DNA of 64,000 nucleotides from an uncultured Kordia sp. (GCF_947489565.1 NZ_CANLEA010000007.1:1-64000); one strand, 5' to 3'. Positions 1-9,788 are shown, counted from the first letter of the stretch. Made by a program: numbers and translations. Notes: generated by a model from the sequence alone, not told the origin.

Positions 1-53
1 TAAGCCCATTAGCGCAGATGGTACTGCAGAAATGTGGGAGAGTATGTCGCCGC
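1..53 (+). rRNA. rrf: 5S ribosomal RNA, 3' end (partial)
   Basis: The first ~53 bases match the 3' part of a bacterial 5S rRNA: the GATGGTACTGC loop E/helix IV region, then GGGAGAGTATGTCGCCGCC closing helix I. The 5' part lies outside the window. A Rho-independent terminator follows directly, which fits the end of an rRNA operon read on the plus strand. Confidence 0.85.
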
Positions 54-61
54 CTTTTTTT

Positions 62-94
62 AAAACCCTTATCTTAACTGATAAGGGTTTTTTT
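62..94 (+). terminator. Terminator of the rRNA operon
   Basis: Inverted repeat AAAACCCTTATC / GATAAGGGTTTT around a short loop, followed by a T run. It sits about 10 bases after the 5S end, so it probably ends the rRNA transcript. Confidence 0.85.
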
Positions 95-258
95 GTATCA
101 CATAAACTTAAATGATCTAGCTATTGATTTGTAATCTATAGCTATACGCTCTAAAAAAGGGGTGTGAGCTAGTTAAAGATATCTTAAAATATTCTTAATA
201 TTTCTTATTAGTCTTAGCTTATTGTTAATTTCACTGTCAAAACTAATTAATCCAAAAT

Positions 259-2754
259 ATGTTAAGAAAAATACCACTATTTCTATTGGGAATGTTGTTG
301 ATTTCTGTGACTTCTTGTTCTACAGCTAAGAAAGCTTCAGCAAGTAAAAAAGGAGCAGTAGCCGCATCAAAACCAAAGAAAAAACCAAAAAAAGGCGGAA
401 TTCAACCTTATAGTAAAGTTATTACTAAAGAAGCGAAAAGTGATGAAGGACTGTTTACGATTCATGAAGTAGATGATAAATATTTTTATGAAATCCCAGA
501 TACTCTTTTTAATAGAGAGATGTTAATGGTGACAAGAATTGCAAAAACAGCTTCAGGACTTGGTTTCGGAGGAGGAAAGCAAAATACACAAGTACTTCGT
601 TGGGAAAAGAAGAAAAAGCAAGTTTTATTAAGAGTAGTTTCTCATAGTGTTGTAGCTGAAGATTCATTACCAGTACATGAAGCAGTTGTTAACTCTAATT
701 TTGAACCTATTTTATATTCATTCCCAATCAAAGCATTCAGTAAAGATTCTTTGAATACAGTTATTGATGTAACGCCTTTGTTTTCAAAAGATGTGAAAGC
801 TTTAGGGATTCCTCAATTTAGAAGAAGACAATATAAAATTTCACGTTTAGATGCTTCTAGATCATATATCGATAAGTTAAAGAGTTATCCTTTAAATATT
901 GAAGCTAGACATGTTAAAACGTATAATGCAGGTTCGCCACCATCAAATGGAAGTGTAGGTTCTATTTCTGTAGAAATGAGCAACTCAATGATCTTACTTC
1001 CAAAAGAACCAATGAAGCGTCGTTACTTTGATGAGCGTGTAGGTTGGTTTACAAGCAGTCAAGTTGATTATGGATTACAGGCACAGAAAAGTAAAAGACT
1101 TACGTTTTTAGATCGTTGGAGATTAGAAGTAAGAGATGAAGATATCGAAAAATTCAAAAGAGGAGAACTTGTAGTACCAAAAAAACAAATTGTGTATTAT
1201 GTAGATAGAGCAACTCCAGAAGAATGGAAGCCATATATCAAGCAAGGTATCGAAGACTGGCAAGTAGCTTTTGAAGCTGCAGGTTTCAAAGATGCTATTA
1301 TAGCGAAAGATCCTCCAACAGTTGAAGAAGATCCAGATTGGAGTCCAGAAGATGTACGTTATTCAGTAGTTCGCTATTTAGCATCTCCAATTCCAAACGC
1401 AAATGGACCTCACGTAAGTGATCCAAGAAGTGGAGAAATTCTTGAAAGTGATATCAATTGGTATCACAATGTAATGAGTTTACTAAGAAACTGGTTCTTT
1501 ATTCAAACAGCAGCGATCAATCCTGATGCACAAACATTAGAGTTTAAAAATGAAGTAATGGGACGTTTAATTCGTTTCGTATCTGCTCACGAAGTAGGAC
1601 ATACTTTAGGTTTACCTCACAATATGGGAAGTAGTGTTGCATATCCTGTAGAAAAATTACGCGATGCAGCATTCACTAAAAAGTATGGAACAGCACCATC
1701 TATTATGGATTATGCGCGTTTTAATTATGTAGCACAACCTGGAGATGAAGGTGTAGCATTGATGCCAAATATTGGTCCTTACGACAAGTACTCTATTAGT
1801 TGGGGATATCGTCCAATCTTAGACGCTAAAACCGCTACTGATGAAAAGAAAACATTAGATAAGTGGATTCTTGAGAAAGCAGGAGATCCAATGTACAGAT
1901 TTGGTGGACAGCAAGTAGGAGATATAGTTGATCCAAGTTCTCAAACAGAAGATTTAGGAGATGATGCAATGAAGGCTAGTGCTTATGGAATTGCAAATCT
2001 TAAGAGAATTGTTCCTAATTTAATTAAATGGACTGCTAAAGATGGTAAAAACTATGATGATTTAGACGAAATGTACGGACAAGTATTAGGTCAATATAAT
2101 CGTTATATGGGACATGTTTCTTCAAATATTGGAGGTGTTTATGAAAATTTCAAAACATACGATCAAGAAGGAGCTGTATATACACATGTAGCAAAAGCAG
2201 ATCAAAAAAGAGCATTGAAATTTATCAATGAAGAATTATTCCAAACACAAGATTGGTTAATAGATCAAAACATATTTAGTAAAACTCAATATTCTGGAAC
2301 TACAGATAGAATTAGAGGATTACAAGTACGTACATTGAACAAAATTTTAAGTTTAGGAATACTTGCACGTTTGATGGAAAATGAAACATTAAATGGAAAT
2401 GATTCATATACGATCCTAGAAATGATGAAAGATTTACGTACAGGAATTTGGACAGAGTTACGCTCAGGAAAAACGATTGATGCGTATCGACGTAACTTGC
2501 AAAGAGCTCATATTGATAGATTAGCATATTTAATGACAGCTAAAAGTCAGAGAAGAAGTCCTGATTTTGGAGGAATTCTTAAGAACACACCACACAACAC
2601 AAGTCAATCTGACTTACGTGCAGTTGTTAGAGCAGAATTGAATACACTAAAAAGACAAATTAGAAATGCAATTGGTCGTACAAGTAATACAATGAGTAAA
2701 ATACACTTACGTGATGCAGTTGAACGTATCGATGCTATTTTAGATCCGAAATAA
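259..2754 (+). CDS. Zinc-dependent metalloprotease lipoprotein (DUF5117/DUF4953 type)
   Basis: Predicted cell-envelope zinc metalloprotease of 831 residues. A lipoprotein signal ends at Cys20 (LLISVTSC), so the protein should be lipid-anchored. A low-complexity Lys/Ala linker follows to about residue 50. The zinc site is an extended metzincin-type motif, HEVGHTLGLPH, with His444, Glu445 (catalytic base), His448 and His454. A Met-turn-like SIMDY follows, with Met483. Length and motif spacing fit the large Bacteroidota family annotated through DUF5117, DUF5118 and DUF4953. The substrate is unknown. The gene is a single transcription unit with a strong terminator right after it. Family assignment is firm; the physiological role is not known. 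Confidence 0.9.
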   Translation: MLRKIPLFLLGMLLISVTSCSTAKKASASKKGAVAASKPKKKPKKGGIQPYSKVITKEAKSDEGLFTIHEVDDKYFYEIPDTLFNREMLMVTRIAKTASGLGFGGGKQNTQVLRWEKKKKQVLLRVVSHSVVAEDSLPVHEAVVNSNFEPILYSFPIKAFSKDSLNTVIDVTPLFSKDVKALGIPQFRRRQYKISRLDASRSYIDKLKSYPLNIEARHVKTYNAGSPPSNGSVGSISVEMSNSMILLPKEPMKRRYFDERVGWFTSSQVDYGLQAQKSKRLTFLDRWRLEVRDEDIEKFKRGELVVPKKQIVYYVDRATPEEWKPYIKQGIEDWQVAFEAAGFKDAIIAKDPPTVEEDPDWSPEDVRYSVVRYLASPIPNANGPHVSDPRSGEILESDINWYHNVMSLLRNWFFIQTAAINPDAQTLEFKNEVMGRLIRFVSAHEVGHTLGLPHNMGSSVAYPVEKLRDAAFTKKYGTAPSIMDYARFNYVAQPGDEGVALMPNIGPYDKYSISWGYRPILDAKTATDEKKTLDKWILEKAGDPMYRFGGQQVGDIVDPSSQTEDLGDDAMKASAYGIANLKRIVPNLIKWTAKDGKNYDDLDEMYGQVLGQYNRYMGHVSSNIGGVYENFKTYDQEGAVYTHVAKADQKRALKFINEELFQTQDWLIDQNIFSKTQYSGTTDRIRGLQVRTLNKILSLGILARLMENETLNGNDSYTILEMMKDLRTGIWTELRSGKTIDAYRRNLQRAHIDRLAYLMTAKSQRRSPDFGGILKNTPHNTSQSDLRAVVRAELNTLKRQIRNAIGRTSNTMSKIHLRDAVERIDAILDPK

Positions 2755-2776
2755 TACATTTCTCACATACCTTATA

Positions 2777-2804
2777 AAAAGCAGCTTTCGAGCTGCTTTT
2801 TTTT
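2777..2804 (+). terminator. Terminator after the metalloprotease gene
   Basis: Perfect stem AAAAGCAGCT / AGCTGCTTTT with a TTCG tetraloop and a run of T, starting 22 bases after the metalloprotease stop codon. Confidence 0.9.
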
Positions 2805-2887
2805 GCTGCAAAGACAGGAATATTCAATAGAATTCTTCCCAAAAGAATAGACTAAAAATTATTTTTATACATAATTCCCCTTAAAAT

Positions 2888-4153
2888 ATGTATGCAATAA
2901 TTGACTGTAATAGTTTTTTCGCTTCTTGCGAAAGAGCTTTTAATCCTGAGTTGATGGACAAACCATTGGCTATTTTATCGAACAACGACGGTTGTGTAAT
3001 TTCTAGAAGTAGCGAAGCTAAAGCCTTAGGAATTCCTATGGGCGCACCACTTTTTAAATACAAACAAGTCATTGCTGAAAAGAATATTCAAGTACGTTCG
3101 TCCAATTATTCTTTATATGGCGATATGAGTGAACGCGTCATGAAACTTCTTGAAAAATTTTCACCCGAAGTAGAAGTGTATAGTATTGATGAAGCTTTTT
3201 TAAAATTACCAACATCAAACGATTATCAAACACTAGGACATACCATAAAAACGTATATCTACCAATGTACCGGAATTCCTGTAAGTGTTGGCATTGCACC
3301 CACAAAAGCATTGTCAAAAGCAGCAAATAATATAGCTAAGAAATTTCCCAAAAAAACAAATGGATATCACGTTATTGATACTGAAGAAAAACGCATAAAA
3401 ATGCTCCAATGGCTTCCGGTACAAGATATTTGGGGAATTGGTCGCGGAAATACCAAACGCCTCCAAAACAAAGGCGCACAAACAGCATATGAATTTACAC
3501 AACTCAAAGACGATTGGGTAAAACGAAATATGTCAATTGTAGGACTGCGACTCAAAAAAGACTTGGAAGGCGAACCCACAATTCAGCTTGAAGATGAAGT
3601 ACAAAACAAAAAAGCGATTGCCACAACTCGAAGCTTTGAATTTACATTTTCAGACAAAGAAAACATGAAAGAACGCATTGCGACTTTTGCTTCTAGATGT
3701 GCAGAAAAACTACGCATGCAAGATTCATCATGCAATATTGTAATGGTGTATTTGAGAAGCGATCGAAACAAAAAAAACGAATCGCAATACAGAGCTAGTA
3801 AAGTAATAACGCTGCCGTACGCAACAGATTCTACACTTACCATCAATCAATTTGCACAAAAAGCATTGTATGAAATTTTCAAACCAGGAATCAAGTACAA
3901 AAGAGCAGGCGTCATTTTAATGGGATTGATCAAAACAAACGCATTACAGCTAGATTTATTCAAAAACGAAGACCCAAAACACAAACAACTTATGAATGCT
4001 ATGGATGTGTTGAATGAGAAATATGGCGGACGAAAAATAAAAATGGCAAATCAAGACTTACAACGCACATGGAAAATGCGACAAGCACATTTATCTCCAG
4101 AATACACTACAAAATTTAGTGATATTATAACTCTAAACTGTGATACGATTTAA
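2888..4153 (+). CDS. umuC: Y-family DNA polymerase V catalytic subunit (UmuC)
   Basis: Translesion DNA polymerase of 421 residues that, by family knowledge, copies damaged templates with UmuD'. The Y-family signatures are present: the N-terminal catalytic strand MYAIIDCNSFFASCE with Asp6, and YSIDEAFL with Asp101 and Glu102 as metal ligands. Helix-hairpin-helix, little-finger and the C-terminal UmuC-specific region follow, ending with a beta-clamp-like QLDLF (about residue 355). Length is normal for UmuC. The umuD gene follows 12 bases later on the same strand, so the order is umuC-umuD, the reverse of the E. coli operon. SOS control is expected, but I could not identify a LexA box. Confidence 0.93.
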   Translation: MYAIIDCNSFFASCERAFNPELMDKPLAILSNNDGCVISRSSEAKALGIPMGAPLFKYKQVIAEKNIQVRSSNYSLYGDMSERVMKLLEKFSPEVEVYSIDEAFLKLPTSNDYQTLGHTIKTYIYQCTGIPVSVGIAPTKALSKAANNIAKKFPKKTNGYHVIDTEEKRIKMLQWLPVQDIWGIGRGNTKRLQNKGAQTAYEFTQLKDDWVKRNMSIVGLRLKKDLEGEPTIQLEDEVQNKKAIATTRSFEFTFSDKENMKERIATFASRCAEKLRMQDSSCNIVMVYLRSDRNKKNESQYRASKVITLPYATDSTLTINQFAQKALYEIFKPGIKYKRAGVILMGLIKTNALQLDLFKNEDPKHKQLMNAMDVLNEKYGGRKIKMANQDLQRTWKMRQAHLSPEYTTKFSDIITLNCDTI

Positions 4154-4165
4154 TTCAGAAGAAAG

Positions 4166-4606
4166 ATGAAGAAACACAAAAATGACACATCGCTCACATT
4201 TTACACATCCATTCAAGGGAATATAAAATTGCAATATGTAGAGGAAGGAATTTCTGCAGGATTTCCTTCACCAGCGGACGATTTTAAAAACAGACGCATC
4301 AGTTTAGATAGAGAACTTATCAAAGATGAAAACACAACCTATTACGCACGTGTAAGTGGAGAATCTATGATTGGCGCAGGTTTGGACAATAACGACTTAT
4401 TAGTTATTGACAAAAGTATTCCTCCGAAAAATGGTAAAATTGCGGTGTGTTACGTAGATGGAGAATTCACAGTAAAACGTTTAAAAATAACAAAAGAATG
4501 TGTATATCTCATGCCAGAAAATGATAATTATAAGCCGATAAAAGTAACGAAAGATAAGCAATTACTCATTTGGGGAATTGTTACGTACGTGATTAAAAAA
4601 GTATGA
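4166..4606 (+). CDS. umuD: UmuD-like S24 family self-cleaving protein
   Basis: 146-residue LexA/UmuD-type protein (peptidase family S24) that becomes the active polymerase accessory subunit by self-cleavage. The expected cleavage site is Ala31-Gly32 in ISAGFPSPADDF, the canonical (C/A)GFPSP context. The catalytic serine is Ser67 in SGESMIGAG and the catalytic lysine is Lys104 in TVKRL. There is no DNA-binding domain in front of the S24 domain, which separates it from LexA. It lies 12 bases after umuC and is almost certainly co-transcribed with it. The unusual gene order does not affect the assignment. Confidence 0.92.
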   Translation: MKKHKNDTSLTFYTSIQGNIKLQYVEEGISAGFPSPADDFKNRRISLDRELIKDENTTYYARVSGESMIGAGLDNNDLLVIDKSIPPKNGKIAVCYVDGEFTVKRLKITKECVYLMPENDNYKPIKVTKDKQLLIWGIVTYVIKKV

Positions 4607-4701
4607 TTGTATAAAAATTTGAAGTAACAATTTTCTCAAAAAAGATACTGATATAATCTAACGCATATAATTTTTAATAAACCCTAACTGTAAATACGCG
4701 A

Positions 4702-5790
4702 ATGAATATAGACATCGATAAACTAGAATTAACAATAAAAAAGAAGTATAGTTTTAAATACAAACCTGAATTTTCAGAATCATTTACTACAAAAATTAAG
4801 GACAATCAAATAATACCTTTGGCAAATAAAGTTTTTGAAAAATTAGGATGGGCAATTGTGTTTTTTGATGAAAAATCTATAGAAGCGAAAAGGAAAGATA
4901 CTTGGGGAAAGTTTACAGAAAAAATAACAATTACCATAAAGGCAGCAGGAAGAATAAAAGTACATAGCAAGACTTTAGAAGGAAATTTTATTGATTTTGG
5001 AAGAAACTCTAAGCGAACAGGAATATTCATAGCACTGTTTCAAAAGTTAGCAGATGCATACGAAAAGAGTGATGAACTTACCAAAATACAAACAGCGCAC
5101 GAAAAACAGTATGGTTGGGACGATTACGAAGTTCCAACCGAATTACCAAAACCAGGCATTTACAAAGAACCTAATGTCGTACTTTCAATAGTTGGCGGAT
5201 TAATTATTGCAATCATATTTGGAATATTAGTTGGATTCTTAACGCAAAGTTTCACATACATAATCGGATTATATGAAGTCGGAATAGGTTTTGGAATCGG
5301 GTATTTATTTGGTCAAGTTTTAAAGAAGACAAACTATCTCAAATTTAAAACAGTTCAGTTTACGTTAGCAGGAATGATGTTAGTCATGTTGCTCACAAAC
5401 CTTTTCACTCAATATGTATTAATTACAACGAAAGCTAATATTAGTGATTTAAGTTTTTTTGAGTTTTTAAACCTACTTTTAGAAGCAGGATTGACAATAA
5501 AAAAATCGAATTTAGGATGGATTGGCCTCGTAATAAGTTGGTTGTTACAAATAGTGTTTCCATTTATCTTAGCGCAAGCAAAAGTAGCAATGATTGTTAT
5601 GAATCATGACATAAAAAAAGTGCCAGAAGCAGTCATTGAATACACAATTTATCTCTTTGAAATGGGGAAAACCGAAAGTGAAGTCAGAGCAGAATTATCC
5701 CTAAAAGGATGGGGAAAGAAAACGGATCAACAAAGTATCTTTCATGCACTCGTAGCAATTCAAGGATATAAAGAAAGCTATCGCGAATAG
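4702..5790 (+). CDS. Unknown membrane protein with soluble N-terminal domain
   Basis: I do not recognise this 362-residue protein. Residues 1-150 are soluble, rich in Lys and beta-prone, and read like a small PH-like or DUF-type domain. Residues about 160-300 hold four hydrophobic segments with Gly-rich helices (VLSIVGGLIIAIIFGILVG; GIGFGIGYLFG; FTLAGMMLVMLLTNLF; LGWIGLVISWLLQIVFPFILAQ). The C-terminal ~60 residues are soluble and end with a KTESEVRAELSLKGW segment that could form a helical domain. No catalytic motif is visible. The gene stands alone between umuD and the DUF2071 gene on the same strand, about 95 bases after umuD. An inner-membrane location is inferred. Confidence 0.7.
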   Translation: MNIDIDKLELTIKKKYSFKYKPEFSESFTTKIKDNQIIPLANKVFEKLGWAIVFFDEKSIEAKRKDTWGKFTEKITITIKAAGRIKVHSKTLEGNFIDFGRNSKRTGIFIALFQKLADAYEKSDELTKIQTAHEKQYGWDDYEVPTELPKPGIYKEPNVVLSIVGGLIIAIIFGILVGFLTQSFTYIIGLYEVGIGFGIGYLFGQVLKKTNYLKFKTVQFTLAGMMLVMLLTNLFTQYVLITTKANISDLSFFEFLNLLLEAGLTIKKSNLGWIGLVISWLLQIVFPFILAQAKVAMIVMNHDIKKVPEAVIEYTIYLFEMGKTESEVRAELSLKGWGKKTDQQSIFHALVAIQGYKESYRE

Positions 5791-5948
5791 TATGACAATC
5801 TATATGATGATGAATGTGTAATTGTAATTAAAATCATATCTTAGAAAGTAAATTTGAAATGTATGACAGAGTTTACAAGGTGAAAATGCTGAATTTAGCA
5901 TTATATATGAGGAAATAAAAGCATTACTATTTGTGTAAATTTTAAAAA

Positions 5949-6674
5949 ATGAAAATACCCAAAATAAAAGGAATAATTGATAGGCGAATTCTTATCAACT
6001 ATCAAGTTGATAGAGAAGTTTTGGAAAATTATCTCCCGAAACCATTTAAGCCTAAACTGGTGAATGGAAAAGGTATTGCCGGAATATGTTTAATCAGACT
6101 CAAAGAAGTTAGACCTAAAGGATTGCCAAGGCAAATTGGGATTTCTTCTGAAAATGGTGCGCATAGAATTGCGGTGGAATGGAGTGAAAACGGAGCATTA
6201 AAAGAAGGAGTCTATATTCCAAGAAGAGACACTTCTTCCAAACTAAATTCTTTGGCAGGAGGAACTATTTTTCCAGGTGTTCATCATCTTGCGCAATTCA
6301 CAGTAAATGAATCTAAAGGAAATTATAAAGTGGCATTTGTCAGCGATGATGAAACCTCTTTATCAATTGAAGCCAGTGAAACGGATGATTGGAATGAAGA
6401 AAGTATATTTGAAAACCTAAATTGTGTTTCAGAATTTTTTGAAAATGGCGCTGTTGGATATTCTCCTAACAATCATGATTTTGATGGACTAGAGCTCAAA
6501 GCATATCACTGGAAAGTATCACTTTTGAATGTGCATAAGGTGCAATCTAGTTTTTTTGAGAATACAGATATTTTTCCAAAAGGTTCAGTAAAATTTGACA
6601 ATGCACTATTGATGAAAAATATTGAACATGAATGGATTGGATTGAAAAAAATAGAAAACCCGAACACCATATAA
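5949..6674 (+). CDS. DUF2071 family protein (YqjF-like)
   Basis: 241 residues resembling the DUF2071/YqjF family, which has an acetoacetate-decarboxylase-like beta-barrel fold. Supporting features are the N-terminal NYQVDREVLENYLPKPFKP segment, the central GIAGICLIRLKEVRPKGLP strand pair, and the YIPRRDTSSKLNSLAGG and FPGVHHLAQF segments typical of the family. There is no signal peptide, so it is probably cytoplasmic. No biochemical function is established for the family that I could assign here. The two downstream small genes follow after about 75 and 20 bases and may be read through from it, but no operon can be proven. Confidence 0.75.
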   Translation: MKIPKIKGIIDRRILINYQVDREVLENYLPKPFKPKLVNGKGIAGICLIRLKEVRPKGLPRQIGISSENGAHRIAVEWSENGALKEGVYIPRRDTSSKLNSLAGGTIFPGVHHLAQFTVNESKGNYKVAFVSDDETSLSIEASETDDWNEESIFENLNCVSEFFENGAVGYSPNNHDFDGLELKAYHWKVSLLNVHKVQSSFFENTDIFPKGSVKFDNALLMKNIEHEWIGLKKIENPNTI

Positions 6675-6750
6675 AAATACAGCAGTACTTTGGAGATGTA
6701 ATATCTTTGATAATAAACACGTTGTACAATATTAAAAAAGTAACAAGAGT

Positions 6751-6978
6751 ATGAGTCGCTCAAAAAAGAAAACGAAAATACAAGGAATTACGAGTGCAAC
6801 TTCTGAAAAAGCAAACAAACAAGAAGCAAATAGAAAATTTCGCAGAGTAGTAAAACAAAAAGTAAAATTAGGGAAAACAGAATTGCCAGAATTACGTGAA
6901 ATTTCAAATGTTTGGGCTTTTGACAAAGATGGAAAAATATATGATTCCGAAATGACAGCGAAAGAATTAAGAAAGTAA
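6751..6978 (+). CDS. Small basic conserved hypothetical protein
   Basis: 75-residue Lys/Arg-rich protein (MSRSKKKTKIQGITSATS...) with no membrane segment. The N-terminal half is strongly basic. The C-terminal half has a VWAFDKDGKIYDSEM segment that looks folded. The composition suggests nucleic-acid or ribosome contact, but this is inference only. Similar short basic proteins are common in Flavobacteriaceae. It is followed 20 bases later by another gene of unknown function on the same strand, which suggests co-transcription. Confidence 0.7.
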   Translation: MSRSKKKTKIQGITSATSEKANKQEANRKFRRVVKQKVKLGKTELPELREISNVWAFDKDGKIYDSEMTAKELRK

Positions 6979-6998
6979 AAAATCTAAAGAAATAAATA

Positions 6999-7463
6999 AT
7001 GGGAATCGCATTACATGTCATTGGATATAAAAAAAATCAAGACTATATCACTGGCGAAATTAAAGTTCTTGGATGGTATGAAGTAAATTTAGCTATAGAC
7101 AATACAAATGATAGAATTGATAGAAGCGAGACAGATTTGCGACTTGAAATAGACATCTTTAATAAAGCTATTGAAGACTACAGTGTTTTTGGATTATATA
7201 GTACATCAGATGCTGCTTTTATACATTGCATTGCTGATAATATGTCTGGAAGTGGCTACAGAATGGAAAATGGAGTAAACCATGTAGTAATGTTTGATGC
7301 TAAGCGCATCCTAAACGTGATAAGACAGATATTACATAATATAGGTGAAATAAGACTTGATCCAGAAATCATGAAAATGCATAAAGAAAATTTAAGCTAC
7401 TTTGAAAATTCTCTTGATATCATTGCTGCAGAAGATGGAATGGTTTGGTTGTGTGTAGCGTAA
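6999..7463 (+). CDS. Hypothetical protein
   Basis: 154-residue soluble protein that I do not recognise. It starts MGIALHVIGYKKNQDYITGEI, carries no signal peptide or membrane segment, and is acidic and helix-rich in the second half. A GSGYRMENGVNHVVMFDAKRIL segment is the most conserved-looking part. It lies 20 bases after the small basic protein gene and the spacing suggests one transcript. An inverted-repeat hairpin lies about 50 bases after its stop codon and may end that transcript. Confidence 0.65.
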   Translation: MGIALHVIGYKKNQDYITGEIKVLGWYEVNLAIDNTNDRIDRSETDLRLEIDIFNKAIEDYSVFGLYSTSDAAFIHCIADNMSGSGYRMENGVNHVVMFDAKRILNVIRQILHNIGEIRLDPEIMKMHKENLSYFENSLDIIAAEDGMVWLCVA

Positions 7464-7512
7464 TTATTTATTAATTATAGTATTAACGAAAAGTTTTTAC
7501 AATTAACAATGT

Positions 7513-7580
7513 GTCAGTTCGAGCGCAGTCGAGAAAGGAATACGACTAGTTCTATTAAATTTCGACTGCGCTCGATTAGA
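7513..7580. repeat. Head-to-head pair of the dispersed GTCA..TCGAGCGCAGTCGAGA repeat
   Basis: A copy of the window's dispersed intergenic repeat (7513-7535) faces an inverted copy (7561-7580). The arms TCGAGCGCAGTCGA / TCGACTGCGCTCGA pair to form a long hairpin. Further copies lie near 33968, 47680, 53021, 63781 and 63904. The position downstream of a plus-strand gene suggests it may also act as a terminator or mRNA 3' end. Confidence 0.75.
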
Positions 7581-7715
7581 CATTTATATTAAAGAGATAA
7601 GCATCAAATAGATAATAATTCAGTTGTATCAAATTCACATTTTAAATAAAAGTTTTGTGAACATTTTCATTTTTGATTCAACAGATTACTTACACTTAAT
7701 TAGCCGATAAAAGAA

Positions 7716-9617
7716 CTATCTTCCTTCTACTAACTGAGCGGTAAATGGTACTTGACGCAATTTTGGAGCGCTAAAACCTTCCATTTTTACACACAATCCA
7801 AAAGCTACCAAAGCTGATGAAACGGCGCCTTCTTGCCAACCTGGTAATGCGGAAAGCTGATCGCCAACAATATAAAAACCATCGTCTCCTTCCTGTAACG
7901 TATTATAAACCCATTCGGCAGATTCATGCGGTGCATGTTCGGCGCGTTTTAAAATATTTCCTTTTCTAATGCGAAGAATATCGTGGTAATTCAAATTAGG
8001 ATCTTTGGTTTGATCGTCAATCTTTGTCCAATCTACCCAACCACCGCGTTGTGTTTTAATATTTTGCCAAGCGATGGTCAATCCGTGATCCAATTGATCT
8101 GCAAATCCTTCTCCATGTAACAATGCGGCGCCTTCTTTCGCTTCATTTAATCGCCAAGCAGGATCGTGATCGCCCCAATCAATGGCATTATCTGAAAAAT
8201 TATAAGCGCCTGTTAAAATTCCTAAGTTTTGATGATAATCATTTGACGGATACCACATTTGTACCATTGGATGATTGGTCCAAGAAATTCCTCCAAAAAT
8301 TGGAACCGTATTCTTATCTGCTGGATCTTGCCAATACTTACGCTTGCTTTGCCAACCAACTTTTACGGTTGGACGCAGAAATTCTTTATGATCAAATACA
8401 ATATTCAAGGCTTTTTCAAAATCAGCATTTTTAAACAATCCCGGAGTAATTTTATCTTGTAATAGCGGAATTGGCATATTGCTAAAACAATTATTTGCCG
8501 TGATCGTTTCATGAGTTTCTCCACTTGCATAATTCACAATATAGCGATGACCTTTTCTCATAATTTTAGTCACAGGCGCATTTAAAATAATAGTTCCGCC
8601 TAGTTTTTGTACTTCCACAGCTAGTGCTTTTACAAACATATCCATTCCGCCAACAGGTTGAAACGAAGTTTGTTGCCACAGAAAATCATCTGGTTGGTAA
8701 AAACTCAAATTCCAAAACTCAGATTCTAACATGGTTGTAAAATCAAGTTTCGGCATAATATTTTCTTCCTCGCCCAGCATTGTTTTTCCTGGCAATTCAG
8801 TATATCCAGAACGAGATGTTTTTTCAAAAATGCCGCTCTCACTCAAATCACCAAACTTTTTCAACCATGCATGGAATCGAGCTTTATTTTCTTCATCTAC
8901 TTCGCCAGCATCATCTGTCAAAGCATCCATCAAAGGTTTTACAAAACTTAAAAACTTGGTATGTTTTGTAGGATCGTCACTCTTTTTTATGATATCTAAT
9001 AATTCAGGCAAAGCATATAAAAACTGAGAAAAATAGCCTCTAGGATCGTTTGCCAACCTACGATTTACAATAGTTGTGGGTTTATTTTTTGAATTCACAA
9101 AGCTTTTTCCATCATACACAACATTCGAACGACTTTGCATCACATACACTTCCAACTTTACACCAAGTGTTTTACAATAATTCAATACGTCTCTATGTGC
9201 AGAAGGAATCCGTCCTGGACCGCAATTTAAATAAGGTAGATTATACATATCTTCCACGGTAAACTCGCAAGTTTGGGTATAACTTGTCCCAGGTTTATTC
9301 TCTGGGTTTTCGGTAAAACTATCGCCAGGTCGTACGGTAAGACTACGTCCGCCAATTCTATTTTGCGCTTCTAAAACCGTTACTTTAAATTTTGTATGTT
9401 TCAATAATTCATACGCAATTGACAAACCAGCAACGCCAGCTCCAATAACAATAGCTTCTTCGCCGTCGCCGATATCTATAGAAAAAAGGGTAGAGCCAAT
9501 TTTTCGTTCTAAGATTTGTGTTTGATCAAAATTTGTAGTGAACATTTCCAGTTCGCCACCATTCTGATCTGTTTTTCGTAAAAAAGTCATTGTAGACGCA
9601 AATGTACTTTCATCCAT
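7716..9617 (-). CDS. Flavin monoamine oxidase family protein
   Basis: 633-residue FAD-dependent oxidoreductase of the amine oxidase superfamily. The dinucleotide-binding motif is AIVIGAGVAGLSIAYELL with Gly59, Gly61 and Gly64, followed by the acidic ribose-binding end VTVLEAQNRIGGR. The C-terminal FAD-contact motif YIVGDQLSALPGWQEGAV lies near residue 595. The fold and length resemble L-amino-acid and monoamine oxidases, but the actual substrate cannot be read. There is no signal peptide; the N-terminal ~50 residues are an extension before the Rossmann fold. The gene is monocistronic, with non-coding sequence on both sides. Confidence 0.87.
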   Translation of the reverse strand: MDESTFASTMTFLRKTDQNGGELEMFTTNFDQTQILERKIGSTLFSIDIGDGEEAIVIGAGVAGLSIAYELLKHTKFKVTVLEAQNRIGGRSLTVRPGDSFTENPENKPGTSYTQTCEFTVEDMYNLPYLNCGPGRIPSAHRDVLNYCKTLGVKLEVYVMQSRSNVVYDGKSFVNSKNKPTTIVNRRLANDPRGYFSQFLYALPELLDIIKKSDDPTKHTKFLSFVKPLMDALTDDAGEVDEENKARFHAWLKKFGDLSESGIFEKTSRSGYTELPGKTMLGEEENIMPKLDFTTMLESEFWNLSFYQPDDFLWQQTSFQPVGGMDMFVKALAVEVQKLGGTIILNAPVTKIMRKGHRYIVNYASGETHETITANNCFSNMPIPLLQDKITPGLFKNADFEKALNIVFDHKEFLRPTVKVGWQSKRKYWQDPADKNTVPIFGGISWTNHPMVQMWYPSNDYHQNLGILTGAYNFSDNAIDWGDHDPAWRLNEAKEGAALLHGEGFADQLDHGLTIAWQNIKTQRGGWVDWTKIDDQTKDPNLNYHDILRIRKGNILKRAEHAPHESAEWVYNTLQEGDDGFYIVGDQLSALPGWQEGAVSSALVAFGLCVKMEGFSAPKLRQVPFTAQLVEGR

Positions 9618-9788
9618 GATTGTTAATTTTTTAGGTGATTAATTATATGGTATGTTAGAAAGTTAAGGAAAAAAAGTAGTGTTTGTAGTATAAATATGAA
9701 CTAAACAGCAGAATTTACGTTTAGTTATAGAGAAGCAAAGTAAATCTAAGAAGGATATCTATCTAAATAGAAAACGTGTTTCAGCAAT

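Noticed and set aside
5858-5938. Short open stretch on the plus strand after the 362-residue membrane protein (SLQGENAEFSIIYEEIKALLFV)
   Set aside because: Only 24 codons between two stops and no start codon. It may be the tail of a lost gene, but the support is too thin to list.
7513-7580. Inverted TCGAG..GTCGA arms as attachment or dif-type sites
   Set aside because: The same unit recurs at many intergenic places in varied forms, so it is a dispersed repeat rather than a unique recombination site.
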